A stretch of DNA of 64,000 nt from positions 1-64,000 of the forward strand of contig JAHBSJ010000009.1 of NCBI GenBank assembly GCA_019639155.1, given 5' to 3'. This stretch comes from Acidobacteriota bacterium (GTDB lineage: Bacteria > Acidobacteriota > Blastocatellia > Pyrinomonadales > Pyrinomonadaceae). The notes under the pieces were generated by a model. That model saw only the letters and a list, made by a program, of their open reading frames with translations. It was not told the origin of the DNA and searched no databases. Position numbers and translations under genes: made by a program. Shown piece by piece: positions 17,290 to 26,914 of this stretch (positions are counted from its first letter, which is position 1; every line of letters begins with the position of its first letter).

Positions 17290-17835
17290 ATGATCAGGAA
17301 AACACTTTTTGCGGCCGCATTTGTGATGACGGCAATGGCAATTTCCGCTTCGGCACAGAAGGCGCCGGACATGTCGGGAACTTGGGTGCTCGACGTTGCG
17401 AGATCGAAAATGGCGATGCCGGTCGAATCGATGACGATGACCGTCGCGCAGACCGAAGCTGACCTTTCGGTCAAAACGGAAACGAAGCGTGCGCCGATGA
17501 CGGGCGTTGAGGCTCCGCGCGGCGGCATGGGACGCGGCGGCGGCGGGAGAGGCGCCGGAGATACGTCATATATTTACAACCTTAACGGCAAGGCTAAGAC
17601 CACTCAGTCCGAAGGCCCGATGGGCTCGATCCCTGTCACATTAAAAGCGAAATTCGAAGGCGCCAAGCTCAAACTCTCGCAGACATCGATCATTACAAGC
17701 CCGATGGGAGCGATCACGATCGAGACAAAAGAAACGTGGGAAATGGGTGCGGACGGCACGCTGACCGTTACCCGCGAATCGCAGACGCCGCGGGGCAACA
17801 ACACCTCGACGCTGGTATTTACCAAGAAGAACTAG
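17290..17835 (+). CDS. Secreted protein of unknown function
   Basis: A 181-residue exported protein with a clear signal peptide (MIRKTLFAAAFVMTAMAISASAQ, cleaved after SAQ or nearby) followed by a DMSGTWVLDVARSKM opening common to small exported lipocalin-like proteins of Acidobacteriota. A Gly/Arg-rich segment (RGGMGRGGGGRGAGD, about residues 78-92) splits two beta-rich halves. The start ATG at 17290 has GGGAGAAA just upstream. It is followed by a strong hairpin terminator. No catalytic residues are recognisable. Confidence 0.75.
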   Translation: MIRKTLFAAAFVMTAMAISASAQKAPDMSGTWVLDVARSKMAMPVESMTMTVAQTEADLSVKTETKRAPMTGVEAPRGGMGRGGGGRGAGDTSYIYNLNGKAKTTQSEGPMGSIPVTLKAKFEGAKLKLSQTSIITSPMGAITIETKETWEMGADGTLTVTRESQTPRGNNTSTLVFTKKN

Positions 17836-17856
17836 GCTCTTTTCAATTCCCCCCTA

Positions 17857-17910
17857 AAAGGCCGCAAAGGATGCATTCATTAATTGATCGCATCCTTCGC
17901 GGTCTTTCTT
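17857..17910. terminator. Probable bidirectional terminator between convergent genes
   Basis: A 15-bp near-perfect stem (GGCCGCAAAGGATGC at 17860-17874, GCATCCTTCGCGGTC at 17890-17904) has TTTCTT on the plus-strand side and a short A-rich side (TAAAAG) on the left. It could terminate the secreted-protein gene and the convergent DHH gene. Confidence 0.75.
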
Positions 17911-17923
17911 ATGCGTGACACTG

Positions 17924-18883
17924 TCAGTCATCGAAACGCAGCGTTTCGATGATCTCCTGCATGTACTGTTTGCCGAGTTCCAGATCTTCGCGTTTCAGCG
18001 AAACGGCACCGACGACGGCGTGCCCGCCTCCGCCGTATCTCTCGCAGATCTCCGCGATATTATGGACACGCGGCCGCGGCGCCCACGGATTGGAACCGAC
18101 CGAGATCTTCGTGCGGAAATCGCTCCGGGTCAGCGAAACGTTATACGTCGTCTGCGGGAAATGATAATACGGGATGAATTTGTTGTAGCCGTCGATGCCC
18201 GTATCCGACAGGTCGAAAACAACGACGCCGCGGTCGTAAACCGAACGCTCCTTTATCAGCTCGACCGCCGCCCAGTGCCGTTCAAGGATCGGTTCGAGCC
18301 GCTGCTGTATCTCGTCCGATGCTACGATGTCATCTAGCGTCCGCTCGGTCAGCATCCTGATTATCTCGGCGACGAATTCCGGATCTTTCTCGCCCTCGAT
18401 CACCTGCATGAGTTTCAACGCGGGATCGCGAAGCTCAACGCACTGCGCGGGCGATTCGTAAAAGGCACCGTCGATGATGTGCGCCCATTCGATAAGCTCG
18501 GCCAGATGCGGATCGTCAAAAGCCCAATTCTCTTTTGCGACGCGGGCGATGAATTCGGCACAGGACGCGCTCTTGGTATCCAGGAATTTTTTGCCCGAAG
18601 TGTCCGCCAGAAAATGCGCCTCGTCCTCTTTTGTCAGGAACGCCGACTGGTGATGATCGAACCACCACGTCAGGCGTTCGTCGGGGCAATATTTGAAATC
18701 GACGATGGCGTTCTCGTCGCCGTCAAACTGCTCGCGGTCGAACGCATTTCCGGCACGGTGCATCGTCGGCGTATAAGCGACCAATGCGTCCGGATGAAAG
18801 ACGCTGCGGTAAAATTTGGTAAAGATGGCGGCCGACGAAACTCCGTCGAAACAATTGCCGTGATAGAGTATTCTTAGCTTCAT
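17924..18883 (-). CDS. DHH-family phosphoesterase
   Basis: A 319-residue cytosolic protein of the DHH superfamily of Mn2+-dependent phosphohydrolases (exopolyphosphatase, RecJ and nano-RNase relatives). Seen are an N-terminal RILYHGNCFDGVSSAAIF motif, FKYCPDERLTWWFDHHQS with the DHH metal-binding triad (about residue 90), and a C-terminal GGGGHAVVGAVSL substrate-binding GGH motif (about 290). The length suits an exopolyphosphatase- or NrnA-like enzyme without RecJ extensions. The ATG at 18883 is preferred over the TTG two codons earlier. The substrate cannot be assigned from sequence. Confidence 0.85.
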   Translation of the reverse strand: MKLRILYHGNCFDGVSSAAIFTKFYRSVFHPDALVAYTPTMHRAGNAFDREQFDGDENAIVDFKYCPDERLTWWFDHHQSAFLTKEDEAHFLADTSGKKFLDTKSASCAEFIARVAKENWAFDDPHLAELIEWAHIIDGAFYESPAQCVELRDPALKLMQVIEGEKDPEFVAEIIRMLTERTLDDIVASDEIQQRLEPILERHWAAVELIKERSVYDRGVVVFDLSDTGIDGYNKFIPYYHFPQTTYNVSLTRSDFRTKISVGSNPWAPRPRVHNIAEICERYGGGGHAVVGAVSLKREDLELGKQYMQEIIETLRFDD

Positions 18884-18936
18884 AGGCAAAACATACTAGG
18901 CTAATAAACGGCATTGGCCGCGTCAAGAAACAGGTT

Positions 18937-19383
18937 ATGAAAGTAAGATTTGCGGAAAAGAGCGATGCGAGGCATTTCGTCGATTTCAACTGCGCGATGG
19001 CGATGGAGACCGAGAATAAACAGCTCGACCGCGACACCGTCACGCGTGCGGTAGAGGACGTTTTCGACGACCCGCAGAAAGGCTTTTACATCGTCGCCGA
19101 AGAGGAAGGCGAAGTGCTCGGCGGCCTGATGATCACGTACGAATGGAGCGACTGGCGCGGCGGCTGGTGGTGGTGGATCCAGAGCGTTTTTATCGTGCCG
19201 GAAGCACGCGGCCGCAAGATCTACAGCCAACTTTACGACTTTGTAAAGACGCGTGCCCGCGAGTCGGGAAATGTTTACGGAATAAGGCTTTACGTCGATC
19301 ACGATAACGAGAACGCACAGCGCGTTTACGAAAGGCTCGGCATGGAGCGGTCGCATTATTACATGTACGAAGAAAGCCTATGA
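18937..19383 (+). CDS. GNAT-family N-acetyltransferase
   Basis: A 148-residue acetyltransferase with the acetyl-CoA-binding motif A (SVFIVPEARGRKIYSQLYDFV, shown in part; Arg/Gly of the pyrophosphate loop near residues 90-95) and motif B (DHDNENAQRVYERLGMERS). The N-terminal half (MKVRFAEKSDARHFVDFN) is the usual GNAT opening. A Trp/Gly-rich strand precedes motif A (WRGGWWWWIQ). It overlaps the next gene by 4 nt (ATGA), so they share a transcript. Substrate unknown. Confidence 0.88.
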   Translation: MKVRFAEKSDARHFVDFNCAMAMETENKQLDRDTVTRAVEDVFDDPQKGFYIVAEEEGEVLGGLMITYEWSDWRGGWWWWIQSVFIVPEARGRKIYSQLYDFVKTRARESGNVYGIRLYVDHDNENAQRVYERLGMERSHYYMYEESL

Positions 19384-19700
19384 AGATCACCGAGGCGCAG
19401 TTCGCACGCATCGTTGACGGCATCATCGAGGACCGGGAAAGCATAATCAAACACAATCCGGTCGGCACCGATGAAGAGATCTTGCTGTGGATGCTGCTCG
19501 CGTGTTTGACCAGCTTCCTGAGCCTCAGCGACAACGAGACGCCGTGCTTCACCGGCAAACCCGACGCGAAAACGTATCGAGATGCGATAGTTTTTGTGTT
19601 GACAGATCGTCGCGATAATGACTTTGACGCAAATTCTCATTTGGATCGTCTGACCCGCGCATCGCAAGTTCCAATGTCGCCAACGGCGACGAACCTATAA
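19380..19700 (+). CDS. Uncharacterised protein whose C-terminus runs into a repeat
   Basis: A 106-residue protein with no recognised domain: an N-terminal helix (ITEAQFARIVDGIIEDRESIIKH), a hydrophobic helix (LLWMLLACLTSFLSL, about residues 38-52) and a region with DAKTYRDAIVFVL. It starts within the GNAT stop. The last ~9 codons and the TAA at 19698-19700 lie inside the multi-hairpin repeat at 19676, so the natural C-terminus may have been replaced. Confidence 0.6.
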   Translation: MKITEAQFARIVDGIIEDRESIIKHNPVGTDEEILLWMLLACLTSFLSLSDNETPCFTGKPDAKTYRDAIVFVLTDRRDNDFDANSHLDRLTRASQVPMSPTATNL

Positions 19701-19895
19701 AGCCTAGGGTGTAGCGGAGCGAAACCCTAGGTGCGGTGTGTGAAAGAGGTTCCGCTCGCTGTAGGCGAGCTACTCGCGACGCTGATGTTCGTCGCCTTCA
19801 GCGACGGACGGCAATTGTTGAACCGATCCCTAGGGTTGCATTCGCTACGCTCATTTAACCCTAGGCTATAAATGTTTGTCGCAGTTGGCGACGGA
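19676..19895. repeat. Multi-hairpin composite repeat, copy 1
   Basis: The ~220-bp element is built from ordered hairpins: GTCGCC-AAC-GGCGAC (19676-19690); CCTAGGGT (19703-19710) with ACCCTAGG (19724-19731); GCTCGC/GCGAGC (19754-19770); GTCGC-CTTCA-GCGAC (19791-19805); CCTAGGGTT (19829-19837) with AACCCTAGG (19857-19865); GTCGC-AGTT-GGCGAC (19878-19892), ending in GGA. Copy 2 at 29284-29498 has the same order. It fills the gap between the short gene and the next start codon. Confidence 0.8.
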
Positions 19896-19899
19896 AGTC

Positions 19900-20592
19900 A
19901 TGTTAATAAGAGAATTCGTACTATCCGCATTTCAACAGAACACACGCGTCGTTGCGTGTGAGAAAACGCGCAGGGCAATATGCATCGATCCGGGCGAGGC
20001 TTCGGATGATGTCGTTAACTATCTGCATGATAACGACTTAGAGCTGCAGGCGATCACGCTGACGCACGGGCATCTGGACCACGTGGGCGGGACGAAGGCT
20101 TTGCACGACGCTTTTCCGGACGCCGAGATCATCATTCACAAAGGTGACGAGCCGCTGTATTTCGGCCTGCCGCAGCAGCCGCTGCTGATGGGAATTCAGC
20201 AAAGCCAGCTTGCGGCGCTCGGGCTCGATTTCGACGCGCCGCCGCCGCTCACGCGAAATTGGGAACACGGCGAAATTTACGAGGTCGGCGAACTGCGATT
20301 TTCCGTTCGTCATTGTCCCGGACACACGCCGGGACACGTCGTTTTCGCTGAGGAATGCGAGAAAAAGGTCTTTGTCGGCGACTGTCTTTTCTACGGTTCG
20401 ATCGGCCGCACCGATCTGCCCGGCGGCAGCTACGAGCAGCTTATCGAATCGATCAACTCCCAAATTCTCACGCTCGACGACGACACGGTCGTATATTCCG
20501 GACACGGCCCCGAAACCACCGTCGGCCGCGAACGCCGTCAAAATCCATTCCTCAACGGCGTTTACGACGCCGGCCGCGGCCGTTTCATTTAG
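19900..20592 (+). CDS. Metallo-beta-lactamase-fold hydrolase (glyoxalase II-like)
   Basis: A 230-residue cytosolic enzyme of the MBL superfamily, of the YcbL/glyoxalase II-like type. The metal ligands are visible: THGHLDHVGG (HxHxDH, about residues 53-62), HCPGHTPGHVVF (His), FVGDCLFYGSIGRTDLPGG (Asp) and VYSGHGPETT (His). The SYEQLIESINSQIL segment is typical of persulfide dioxygenase/glyoxalase II-like proteins. The ATG at 19900 is used; a TTG eight codons earlier lies inside the repeat. The only SD-like sequence (GGAAG) is the last bases of that repeat. Confidence 0.88.
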   Translation: MLIREFVLSAFQQNTRVVACEKTRRAICIDPGEASDDVVNYLHDNDLELQAITLTHGHLDHVGGTKALHDAFPDAEIIIHKGDEPLYFGLPQQPLLMGIQQSQLAALGLDFDAPPPLTRNWEHGEIYEVGELRFSVRHCPGHTPGHVVFAEECEKKVFVGDCLFYGSIGRTDLPGGSYEQLIESINSQILTLDDDTVVYSGHGPETTVGRERRQNPFLNGVYDAGRGRFI

Positions 20593-20659
20593 CGTATGCC
20601 GGCATCTGTTCGGCGGCGGCGGTCGAATGCTAGAATGTAGAAAACCTCGGAGGACAAGA

Positions 20660-21544
20660 ATGAAACGAGCGATAGCATTTTCACTCGCAGCACTGCTGCT
20701 TACGTCAACGGCATTCGGCCACGTGAACCACACGGGCCAGCCGAATTTCCGCACCGAAAAGGTCGCCGGCAGCATTTACGCGCTGTTCGGCAGCGGTGGT
20801 AACATCGGCCTGTCGGTCGGCGAGGACGGCATTTTGATGATCGACACGCAGTTCGCCAACGTCGCCGACCGCGTGAAGGCCGAGATGGCGAAACTCGGCT
20901 CCGACAAGCCGCGGTTCATTTTCAACACTCATTGGCACGGCGATCACACGGGCGGCAACGAGCCTTTCGGCGCGACGTCGCTGATCATCGCACACGAGAA
21001 TGTCCGCAAACGCATGGCCGAGACGACGATGTTCCGCGGCCAGGCACGCACGCCGTCGCCAAAGGTCGCACTGCCGATGATCACATACGCGTCGGGCGTT
21101 TCGGTGTTTTTCAACGGCGAGGAAGTGAAAGCTTTTCACATGCCCCGCGGCCACACGGACGGCGACACGGTGCTGCATTTCACCAGATCGAACGTGTTTC
21201 ACCTCGGCGATAAATTCTTTGTCGCGCGGTTCCCTTTCGTCGATCTGGAAAGCGGCGGCACTGTTCAGGGCCTGATCAGCAACATCGGCGATCTGCTGCA
21301 ATTGATACCGGCTGACGCCAAGATAATTCCCGGCCACGGCCCTGTCGCCACGATAAACGAGCTTCGCGATTATCATCAGATGATCATCGAAACGTCGCTG
21401 ATGATCCGTCAGGAAATGGCGAAAGGTAAGACGCTGGACGAGCTGAAGGCCGCCGGTTTGCCGGAGAAATACAAGGAAGCGGGATCGGGCTTTATCAATA
21501 CCAACGCATGGATCGAGACCGTTTTTCGCAGCTATTCCAAATAA
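20660..21544 (+). CDS. Exported metallo-beta-lactamase-fold hydrolase
   Basis: A 294-residue exported protein: signal peptide MKRAIAFSLAALLLTSTAFG, then an MBL-fold domain with NTHWHGDHTGGN (HxHxDH, about residues 91-102), MPRGHTDGDTVLHF (His), HLGDKFF (Asp) and IIPGHGPVAT (His). It resembles periplasmic class-B-like hydrolases and cyclases, which do not necessarily act on beta-lactams. The ATG at 20660 has GGAGGA 5 nt upstream, and a TAGAAT box lies at 20631-20636. Its 3' end overlaps the convergent gene by 13 nt. Confidence 0.88.
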   Translation: MKRAIAFSLAALLLTSTAFGHVNHTGQPNFRTEKVAGSIYALFGSGGNIGLSVGEDGILMIDTQFANVADRVKAEMAKLGSDKPRFIFNTHWHGDHTGGNEPFGATSLIIAHENVRKRMAETTMFRGQARTPSPKVALPMITYASGVSVFFNGEEVKAFHMPRGHTDGDTVLHFTRSNVFHLGDKFFVARFPFVDLESGGTVQGLISNIGDLLQLIPADAKIIPGHGPVATINELRDYHQMIIETSLMIRQEMAKGKTLDELKAAGLPEKYKEAGSGFINTNAWIETVFRSYSK

Positions 21545-23313
21545 AGCGGCGTCAGTTCATACACCCGAAAGAGCCCGACCAGCGTGCCCGCGTCGCGTGA
21601 ATACCAACGCTCGACGTTGGACCAATCGGGCTCTTCGCCGTCGGGCGTGATGAAGTAATTCAGCAGCGGCTCGTATGCGACGGCAGCCGTAACTGAATCG
21701 ACGAACTCGCCGTATTTTTGCGACTCGGCGACGATCTCGTCGTCATTTATCGGGTCGTTGACGCCGCCGAGTTCGGGCAAGGCACGTCCGCCGCCGAATA
21801 TCGCGGCAACCTTTTCGAACCAGCGTATCTTCAGTACGTGCTCGAGATCTTTCGCATCGAAACCTGAAAAATAGATCGCACGATAGAACTGTTCCTTCGC
21901 CTCTGCCTCGCTGACCGAACCGCCTGCGACCAAATGCGGAGCCCAAACGACGCGTGCAGGGACGACGGTCGGGATGAAACTCGCGATGATCGGATTTGCG
22001 GAATGAACGACCGGCGGTTCTGTGCGGGCTTTGCTGCGCTCGCGGATATTTTCAAGCGCGGGATAGACGGCCTCGCGAACGGCGACCATGCCGAAATTTC
22101 GTTTCGCACCGTGGTCCGCTTCGAAGGAACCCCAAACCGACGCCGCGACGCCCAGCACGGCGAACGCGATCTTCGGCAGCAGCGTTCGCTCTTTCAGCCC
22201 CGAAAACGTGAACCACAGCAAGATACAGATGCCCGCCAGCACGCAGTAATTCGCTATAAAGATCTCGTAATGTATCGGCTGCAGCGAGCGGTTCGTGATG
22301 ACCTGCTGATTCAGTACGACGACCGGCACGGCGAGAAATGCGTAGGCGAACAAAGCCTGCGGCGAACGAGCGTCGATGCGTTTGGCAAAATGCAGAATTG
22401 CCGCGACAGCGAAAGCGATGAACGCCGCGACGACCGTCGGCGCGGCCAGGTCGGGCTCTCGCGTGTGGACGAGGAGCTGCACTTCGTCGGAATTTCGCGA
22501 CCGCTGGTCGAGCAGATAAAAATACGGCAATAGTGCGCTGACAGCGAAGCCCGCGGTGATGGCGGCGTTTCGAAAGATCTCGCGGCGTCGTTCTGAATTT
22601 GCAGAAAACGCGATCGCGAAAGCGGCCGCGAGCCAGACGAGAGCAGCGGTCCACAAATAGAAATACGAAAATACGATCGCGGCGAACGTTACGCCCGTGA
22701 CAACCGCCCACGCAGTTTTTCGCAGGCTGTCGGAATAAAGCGTTTTCCACGCCGCGGCGCACATCACGAAAAACAGCGGAAAGCCGAAGCCCGGCTGATA
22801 GCGCCGCAGGAACGGGAAAAACTCGATGATGTGAAATTCATCGACGATCTGCCGCAGAAATCCTTCGTATGTGATGGCGGTGCCGAAGCACAAAATAACG
22901 AGCGTCCCGCCCGCGGCGGCGATGCCGCTGCGTGTCGTGATCATCAGCAGCCAAAATATCGCCAGCGACGAAAATATTGCGAAAAATATGTGAAGTCCGA
23001 TGAACGCCGTCGATGCCGAAATGCCCAACACACGTGCCGGCAACGCAATGGCATAGGCCGGTATGAACTGTATCGAAAAAATGGATTCTTCTTTCGTCTC
23101 GCGGCCCATATAAGGGTCGTATCGCCGCGGCTCGCCGTTCATCAGGCCGTTGACGTAACCGGAATATGCGGCCTCGTCGTAATTCGACGCGGCGTATGAG
23201 CCCGCCCAATTTTCGCCGGTCGTTTGCCACAGACGCATTTGGGGCACGAGCGCGAGCATCGTCATCACGATGACGGGCACGAGCGCAAGTGTCCATGCGA
23301 AACGCGGCTTCAT
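21532..23313 (-). CDS. Polytopic inner-membrane protein, possible glycosyltransferase-C type
   Basis: A 593-residue protein with about ten hydrophobic segments, beginning with a signal-anchor-like helix (FAWTLALVPVIVMTMLALVP) and a first periplasmic loop with acidic residues (SNYDEAAYSGY, about 45-55). It has a C-terminal soluble portion of about 150 residues. The overall plan (N-terminal acidic loop after helix 1, many helices, soluble tail) resembles GT-C membrane glycosyltransferases, but no diagnostic motif is certain. It overlaps the convergent hydrolase gene at its 3' end. Confidence 0.65.
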   Translation of the reverse strand: MKPRFAWTLALVPVIVMTMLALVPQMRLWQTTGENWAGSYAASNYDEAAYSGYVNGLMNGEPRRYDPYMGRETKEESIFSIQFIPAYAIALPARVLGISASTAFIGLHIFFAIFSSLAIFWLLMITTRSGIAAAGGTLVILCFGTAITYEGFLRQIVDEFHIIEFFPFLRRYQPGFGFPLFFVMCAAAWKTLYSDSLRKTAWAVVTGVTFAAIVFSYFYLWTAALVWLAAAFAIAFSANSERRREIFRNAAITAGFAVSALLPYFYLLDQRSRNSDEVQLLVHTREPDLAAPTVVAAFIAFAVAAILHFAKRIDARSPQALFAYAFLAVPVVVLNQQVITNRSLQPIHYEIFIANYCVLAGICILLWFTFSGLKERTLLPKIAFAVLGVAASVWGSFEADHGAKRNFGMVAVREAVYPALENIRERSKARTEPPVVHSANPIIASFIPTVVPARVVWAPHLVAGGSVSEAEAKEQFYRAIYFSGFDAKDLEHVLKIRWFEKVAAIFGGGRALPELGGVNDPINDDEIVAESQKYGEFVDSVTAAVAYEPLLNYFITPDGEEPDWSNVERWYSRDAGTLVGLFRVYELTPLYLE

Positions 23314-23387
23314 ATTTTGAGCAAAGAAAAGAGAGTGTCTGAAAAGTGATCTGAAATGGTTTCGGCAAAGGTCGGGGCCTACGAACC

Positions 23388-23491
23388 GACACTGTTCGGA
23401 CTCTGCGTTCTCGGCGTAAACCTCTGCCGTCTCTGCGTTTACGATCCGTCAACGCAGAGAACGCCGAAAATTACGCAGAGGGCACTGAGTT
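23388..23491. repeat. Degenerate periodic CTCTGCGT run folding as nested palindrome (locus 2)
   Basis: CTCTGCGTT (23431-23439) pairs with AACGCAGAG (23451-23459), TCGGCGT (23411-23417) with ACGCCGA (23461-23467), and CTCTGCGT (23401-23408) with ACGCAGAG (23473-23480), giving three nested stems. It lies in the gap between the membrane protein and fbaB. Confidence 0.7.
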
Positions 23492-23534
23492 TGCCTTTAT
23501 ACTATTCAGACTCCCTTGTTAGGACAAATGAAAC

Positions 23535-24602
23535 TCACGCAACGGTGATCTCGTTGGTCAGGTAGACGTCCTGAATGGCGTTGAGCAGTTCGACGCCTTC
23601 TGCCATCGGCCGCTGGAACGCCTTGCGGCCCGAGATCAGGCCCGTTCCGCCGCCGCGTTTATTTACGACGGCAGTGCGGACGGCATCGGCAAGGTCGCCT
23701 GCGCCTTTCGATTCGCCGCCCGAGTTGATCAGCCCGCATCGTCCCATGTAGCAGTTCGCCACCTGATAGCGGACGAGGTCAATGGGATTGTCCGAGGTCA
23801 GCTCCTCGTAAACCTTCTTGTGCGTTTTGCCGTAGCCGGAAAATGCGTTGTAGCCGCCGTTGCGTTCGGGCAGCTTCTGCTTGATTATGTCGGCCTGGAT
23901 CGTCACGCCGAGATGGTTTGCCTGACCCGTAAGGTCGGCGGCGGTATGCATATCGCCATCGGGCGTCTTGAACGCCGGATTTCGCAGATAGCACCACAGA
24001 ATGGTCGCCATGCCGAGCTCGTGTGCATACGCGAAAGCCTCAGCGACCTCGGTGATCTGCCGCGTCGCCTCTTCAGAGCCAAAATAGATGGTCGCTCCCA
24101 CGGCGACGGCTCCCATGTCGTGAGCCTGATCGACCGTGCCGAACATCACCTGATCGAATTTGTTCGGCAGCGTCATCAGTTCGTTGTGGTTGATCTTTAC
24201 GACGAACGGTATCTTGTGCGCGTATTTGCGTGCGACCGAGCCGAGCACGCCGTAGGTCGAAGCGACGGCGTTGCAGCCGCCTTCGATGGCGAGCTTGACG
24301 ATGTTTTCGGGGTCGAAATAAGCCGGATTCGGTGCGAAAGAAGCACCGCCCGAGTGCTCGATCCCCTGATCGACGGGCAATATCGAAACGTAGCCCGTGC
24401 CGGCGAGGCGGCCCGTATTGTAAAGCGCCTGCATCGAACGCAGCACGCGCGGATTGCGGTCGCTGCCCGCCCAGATGCGGTCAACGAAATCGCCGCCCGG
24501 CAGGTGAATATTCTCTTTAGGTATGGTCGTGGAAACGTGGTTCAACAGCCGATCAGCCTCATCGCCGAGCAGCTCAGTGATTCTGTTAAGGTCAACGGAC
24601 AT
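23535..24602 (-). CDS. fbaB: Class I fructose-bisphosphate aldolase
   Basis: A 355-residue cytosolic enzyme of the DhnA/FbaB class I type that cleaves fructose-1,6-bisphosphate to triose phosphates, or runs in reverse in gluconeogenesis, through a Schiff-base lysine. Family blocks seen are [17 protein letters not shown] (about residues 73-89), [16 protein letters not shown] (about 132-147), [15 protein letters not shown] and the C-terminal [19 protein letters not shown] phosphate-binding loop. The ATG at 24602 follows an AGGAG. A second, degenerate copy of its first codons and promoter is found at 28918-29009. Confidence 0.93.
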   Translation of the reverse strand: MSVDLNRITELLGDEADRLLNHVSTTIPKENIHLPGGDFVDRIWAGSDRNPRVLRSMQALYNTGRLAGTGYVSILPVDQGIEHSGGASFAPNPAYFDPENIVKLAIEGGCNAVASTYGVLGSVARKYAHKIPFVVKINHNELMTLPNKFDQVMFGTVDQAHDMGAVAVGATIYFGSEEATRQITEVAEAFAYAHELGMATILWCYLRNPAFKTPDGDMHTAADLTGQANHLGVTIQADIIKQKLPERNGGYNAFSGYGKTHKKVYEELTSDNPIDLVRYQVANCYMGRCGLINSGGESKGAGDLADAVRTAVVNKRGGGTGLISGRKAFQRPMAEGVELLNAIQDVYLTNEITVA

Positions 24603-24949
24603 CAAATTTCTCCTGATATTTAGATAATGATCACGAAATAAAAAACGGGATTATATCACAAATGACCTTTCGTGCGGACGAGCGCCCGGCCGCCAGTTCC
24701 GATACGAAAATCGTTGACCCGCCACACGGTTTCTGTTATTTTGAAACTGTTTACCCCCGAAACACAGAAAATTAAAGGCATATGTTGGTTCAAAAAGCGT
24801 TCAGGGCTTTTGAAATTGCTGTATTTCCTTATTTCCGTATTCCTGCGGCTTGCTCCGATCTGAGTGCGGGAAATGAGCCTGTCGTAAGTATCGAACGGAC
24901 AAAATGCTTACCTTAAGCGTTTCTTTTACCAAACCGGAGACTTCGAAAT
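24603..24949. other. Divergent intergenic region between fbaB and the DUF3857 pair
   Basis: This 347-nt gap holds the fbaB promoter (24650-24658) near its left edge. The rest is AT-richer than the surroundings and shows no hairpin, repeat or gene; the promoter of the DUF3857 gene is presumably here but no convincing boxes were found. Confidence 0.5.
24650..24658 (-). promoter_or_regulatory. Extended -10 promoter of fbaB
   Basis: On the minus strand the sequence TGATATAAT, an extended -10 (TGnTATAAT), lies about 48 nt upstream of the fbaB ATG. No good -35 is present, as is usual for extended -10 promoters. The same box is preserved in the relic copy at 28992-29009. Confidence 0.6.
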
Positions 24950-26896
24950 ATGAGAATTGACATCGATCCCAAGCTGAGAATACTCACCGTATTTTCGCTG
25001 TTTGCAGTGATATTTTTTGCACAATCCGCGACCGCACAGGACAAGGGATGGCTGCCTGTATCGCCGAGCGACCTGCAGTTGGCAGAACCGCTCGTCGAAA
25101 AAGGCGCCGACGCCGAGGCGATCTTTTGGGAGACGCGTATCGATGACAGCAGTTCGTACGATCTGACGGTCAGACATTATGTACGTGTAAAGATCTTCAC
25201 TGAGAGGGGTCGAGAAAAATACAGCAAGTTCGATATTCCGTTCGTTAAAGGTGAAAGGATCCGCGATCTGGCGGCTCGCGTCATACAGACGGACGGCACT
25301 ATCGTCGAGATCAAGAAAGACGAGATATTTGAGCGCGAGATCATCAGGGCGAGCGGTTTAAAGATGAAGGCGAAATCGTTCGCCATCCCCAATATTGAAC
25401 CCGGCGTGATAATTGAATATCGGTACCGGGAACAAACCAGCGACGCGGGTGCGATAGGGATGAAGCTGCTTCTTCAACGCGATATTCCTGTTCGCAAGCT
25501 GGATTATTACTACAAGCCATATACCGGCGAGCCGGTTTACAAGGCCTACAATATTTCAGATGTCAGATTTATCAAGGACCGCGGCGGCTACTATCTGGCA
25601 TCGCGTACGAACGTTCCGTCGTTCAAAGAAGAACCGTTTATGCCGCCTGACGATATGGTCCGGCCGTGGATCAGGCTCGGGCGAGGTCGCATCTCGATCA
25701 CAAGTCTGCTCGCAAAGACCCAACTTGCCGGATTGCTGAAGAAAGATAGGGGCGACATGAAAAAATTGGCCGCGGAACTGTCGGCAGGTGTGAACAATGA
25801 CGAAGAAAAGCTAAAACGTTTTTACGAATATAGCCAGAGCCAGATAAACAATACGACATTTGACCCGTCGTTGACGGACGAAATGCGCGACAAATTGCCG
25901 GAGAACAAAGGGCCGAAAGATACAGTAAAGCGAAAGTCCGGGTCGGCGATGGAGATCGACATATTGTTCGGCAGCCTGGCGATCAACAGCGGTATGGATG
26001 CACGTATCGCCTATATAGGCGACCGGCGGCGAATGTTTACGAGCTCGCGAAACATTGATCAGGATTTCCTGCGGCCCGCCGCTATCGGCGTCAAGGTGAA
26101 TGGACAATGGCAGTTCTTTAATCCGGGAATGAAGTTTTTGCCTTTTCGAAAGCTGGTTTGGTACGAAGAGGACAGCGCCGCGGAACTGGTATCAGAAACG
26201 CATATCGAATGGACGCAAACACCGATCTCGCCGCCGGAATATTCCGTATCAAAACGGAAGGGCAGATTCACACTTGCAGAAGACGGCACACTAGAGGGCA
26301 CCGTTGTAGTGGAACTTCACGGGCACTCGGCCGTCGATTATCGGAGCGAGAATTTTGATGAAACACCCGCAAAATTGGAAGAGCTCTTGATAGATGACGC
26401 CAAGAGGTTTATGAGCACCGCGGAGGTGTCCGACGTAACTATCGAAAACTTGTCGGATAATGCCCTGCCGGTCGTCCAAAAATATCGTGTAAAGGTGCCG
26501 AACTTTGCTCAGAGAACCGGCAGGCGAATGTTCATTCAGCCGAGTTATTTCCGGCACGGCGTACCGCCGTATTTCTCGAGCTCTACGAGGCTTTACAGTA
26601 TCTCTTTTAGGTTCCCGTGGTCAGAACACGATTCGATCGAGATCAAGATGCCGTCAGGATTTGAGCTGGAAAACGCTGAATCACCGGGCACTATCGTCGA
26701 TTCCGGCAGGATCGGCCAACATGCGACCGAGATCAAGATCGACAACTCCTCGAATACGATGATGTATGATCGGAAATTCTATTTCGGCGCAGGCGGCAAT
26801 TTGGTATTTCCAACAAGCTCATATACGAATCTGAAGAGGATGTTTGACGGTTTTCATGACGCTGATGCTCATGCGATCACACTCAGGCAGCAGTAA
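24950..26896 (+). CDS. Exported DUF3857 protein with degenerate transglutaminase domain
   Basis: A 648-residue exported protein (signal peptide about residues 1-30, ending near ATAQ). Residues about 60-230 match the DUF3857 beta-domain (YVRVKIFTERGREKYS, IRDLAARVIQTDGTIVEI, IEPGVIIEYRY). The following transglutaminase-like region is recognisable by order and by its paralogue next door, but has GSAMEID where the active-site block GDCKDKA should be (about 331-337), and the expected His and Asp positions are also replaced (FFNPG in place of FDATD). It is probably catalytically inactive. It sits 18 nt before the active-looking paralogue. Confidence 0.8.
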   Translation: MRIDIDPKLRILTVFSLFAVIFFAQSATAQDKGWLPVSPSDLQLAEPLVEKGADAEAIFWETRIDDSSSYDLTVRHYVRVKIFTERGREKYSKFDIPFVKGERIRDLAARVIQTDGTIVEIKKDEIFEREIIRASGLKMKAKSFAIPNIEPGVIIEYRYREQTSDAGAIGMKLLLQRDIPVRKLDYYYKPYTGEPVYKAYNISDVRFIKDRGGYYLASRTNVPSFKEEPFMPPDDMVRPWIRLGRGRISITSLLAKTQLAGLLKKDRGDMKKLAAELSAGVNNDEEKLKRFYEYSQSQINNTTFDPSLTDEMRDKLPENKGPKDTVKRKSGSAMEIDILFGSLAINSGMDARIAYIGDRRRMFTSSRNIDQDFLRPAAIGVKVNGQWQFFNPGMKFLPFRKLVWYEEDSAAELVSETHIEWTQTPISPPEYSVSKRKGRFTLAEDGTLEGTVVVELHGHSAVDYRSENFDETPAKLEELLIDDAKRFMSTAEVSDVTIENLSDNALPVVQKYRVKVPNFAQRTGRRMFIQPSYFRHGVPPYFSSSTRLYSISFRFPWSEHDSIEIKMPSGFELENAESPGTIVDSGRIGQHATEIKIDNSSNTMMYDRKFYFGAGGNLVFPTSSYTNLKRMFDGFHDADAHAITLRQQ

Positions 26897-26914
26897 GGCT
26901 GTCGACAGGACATT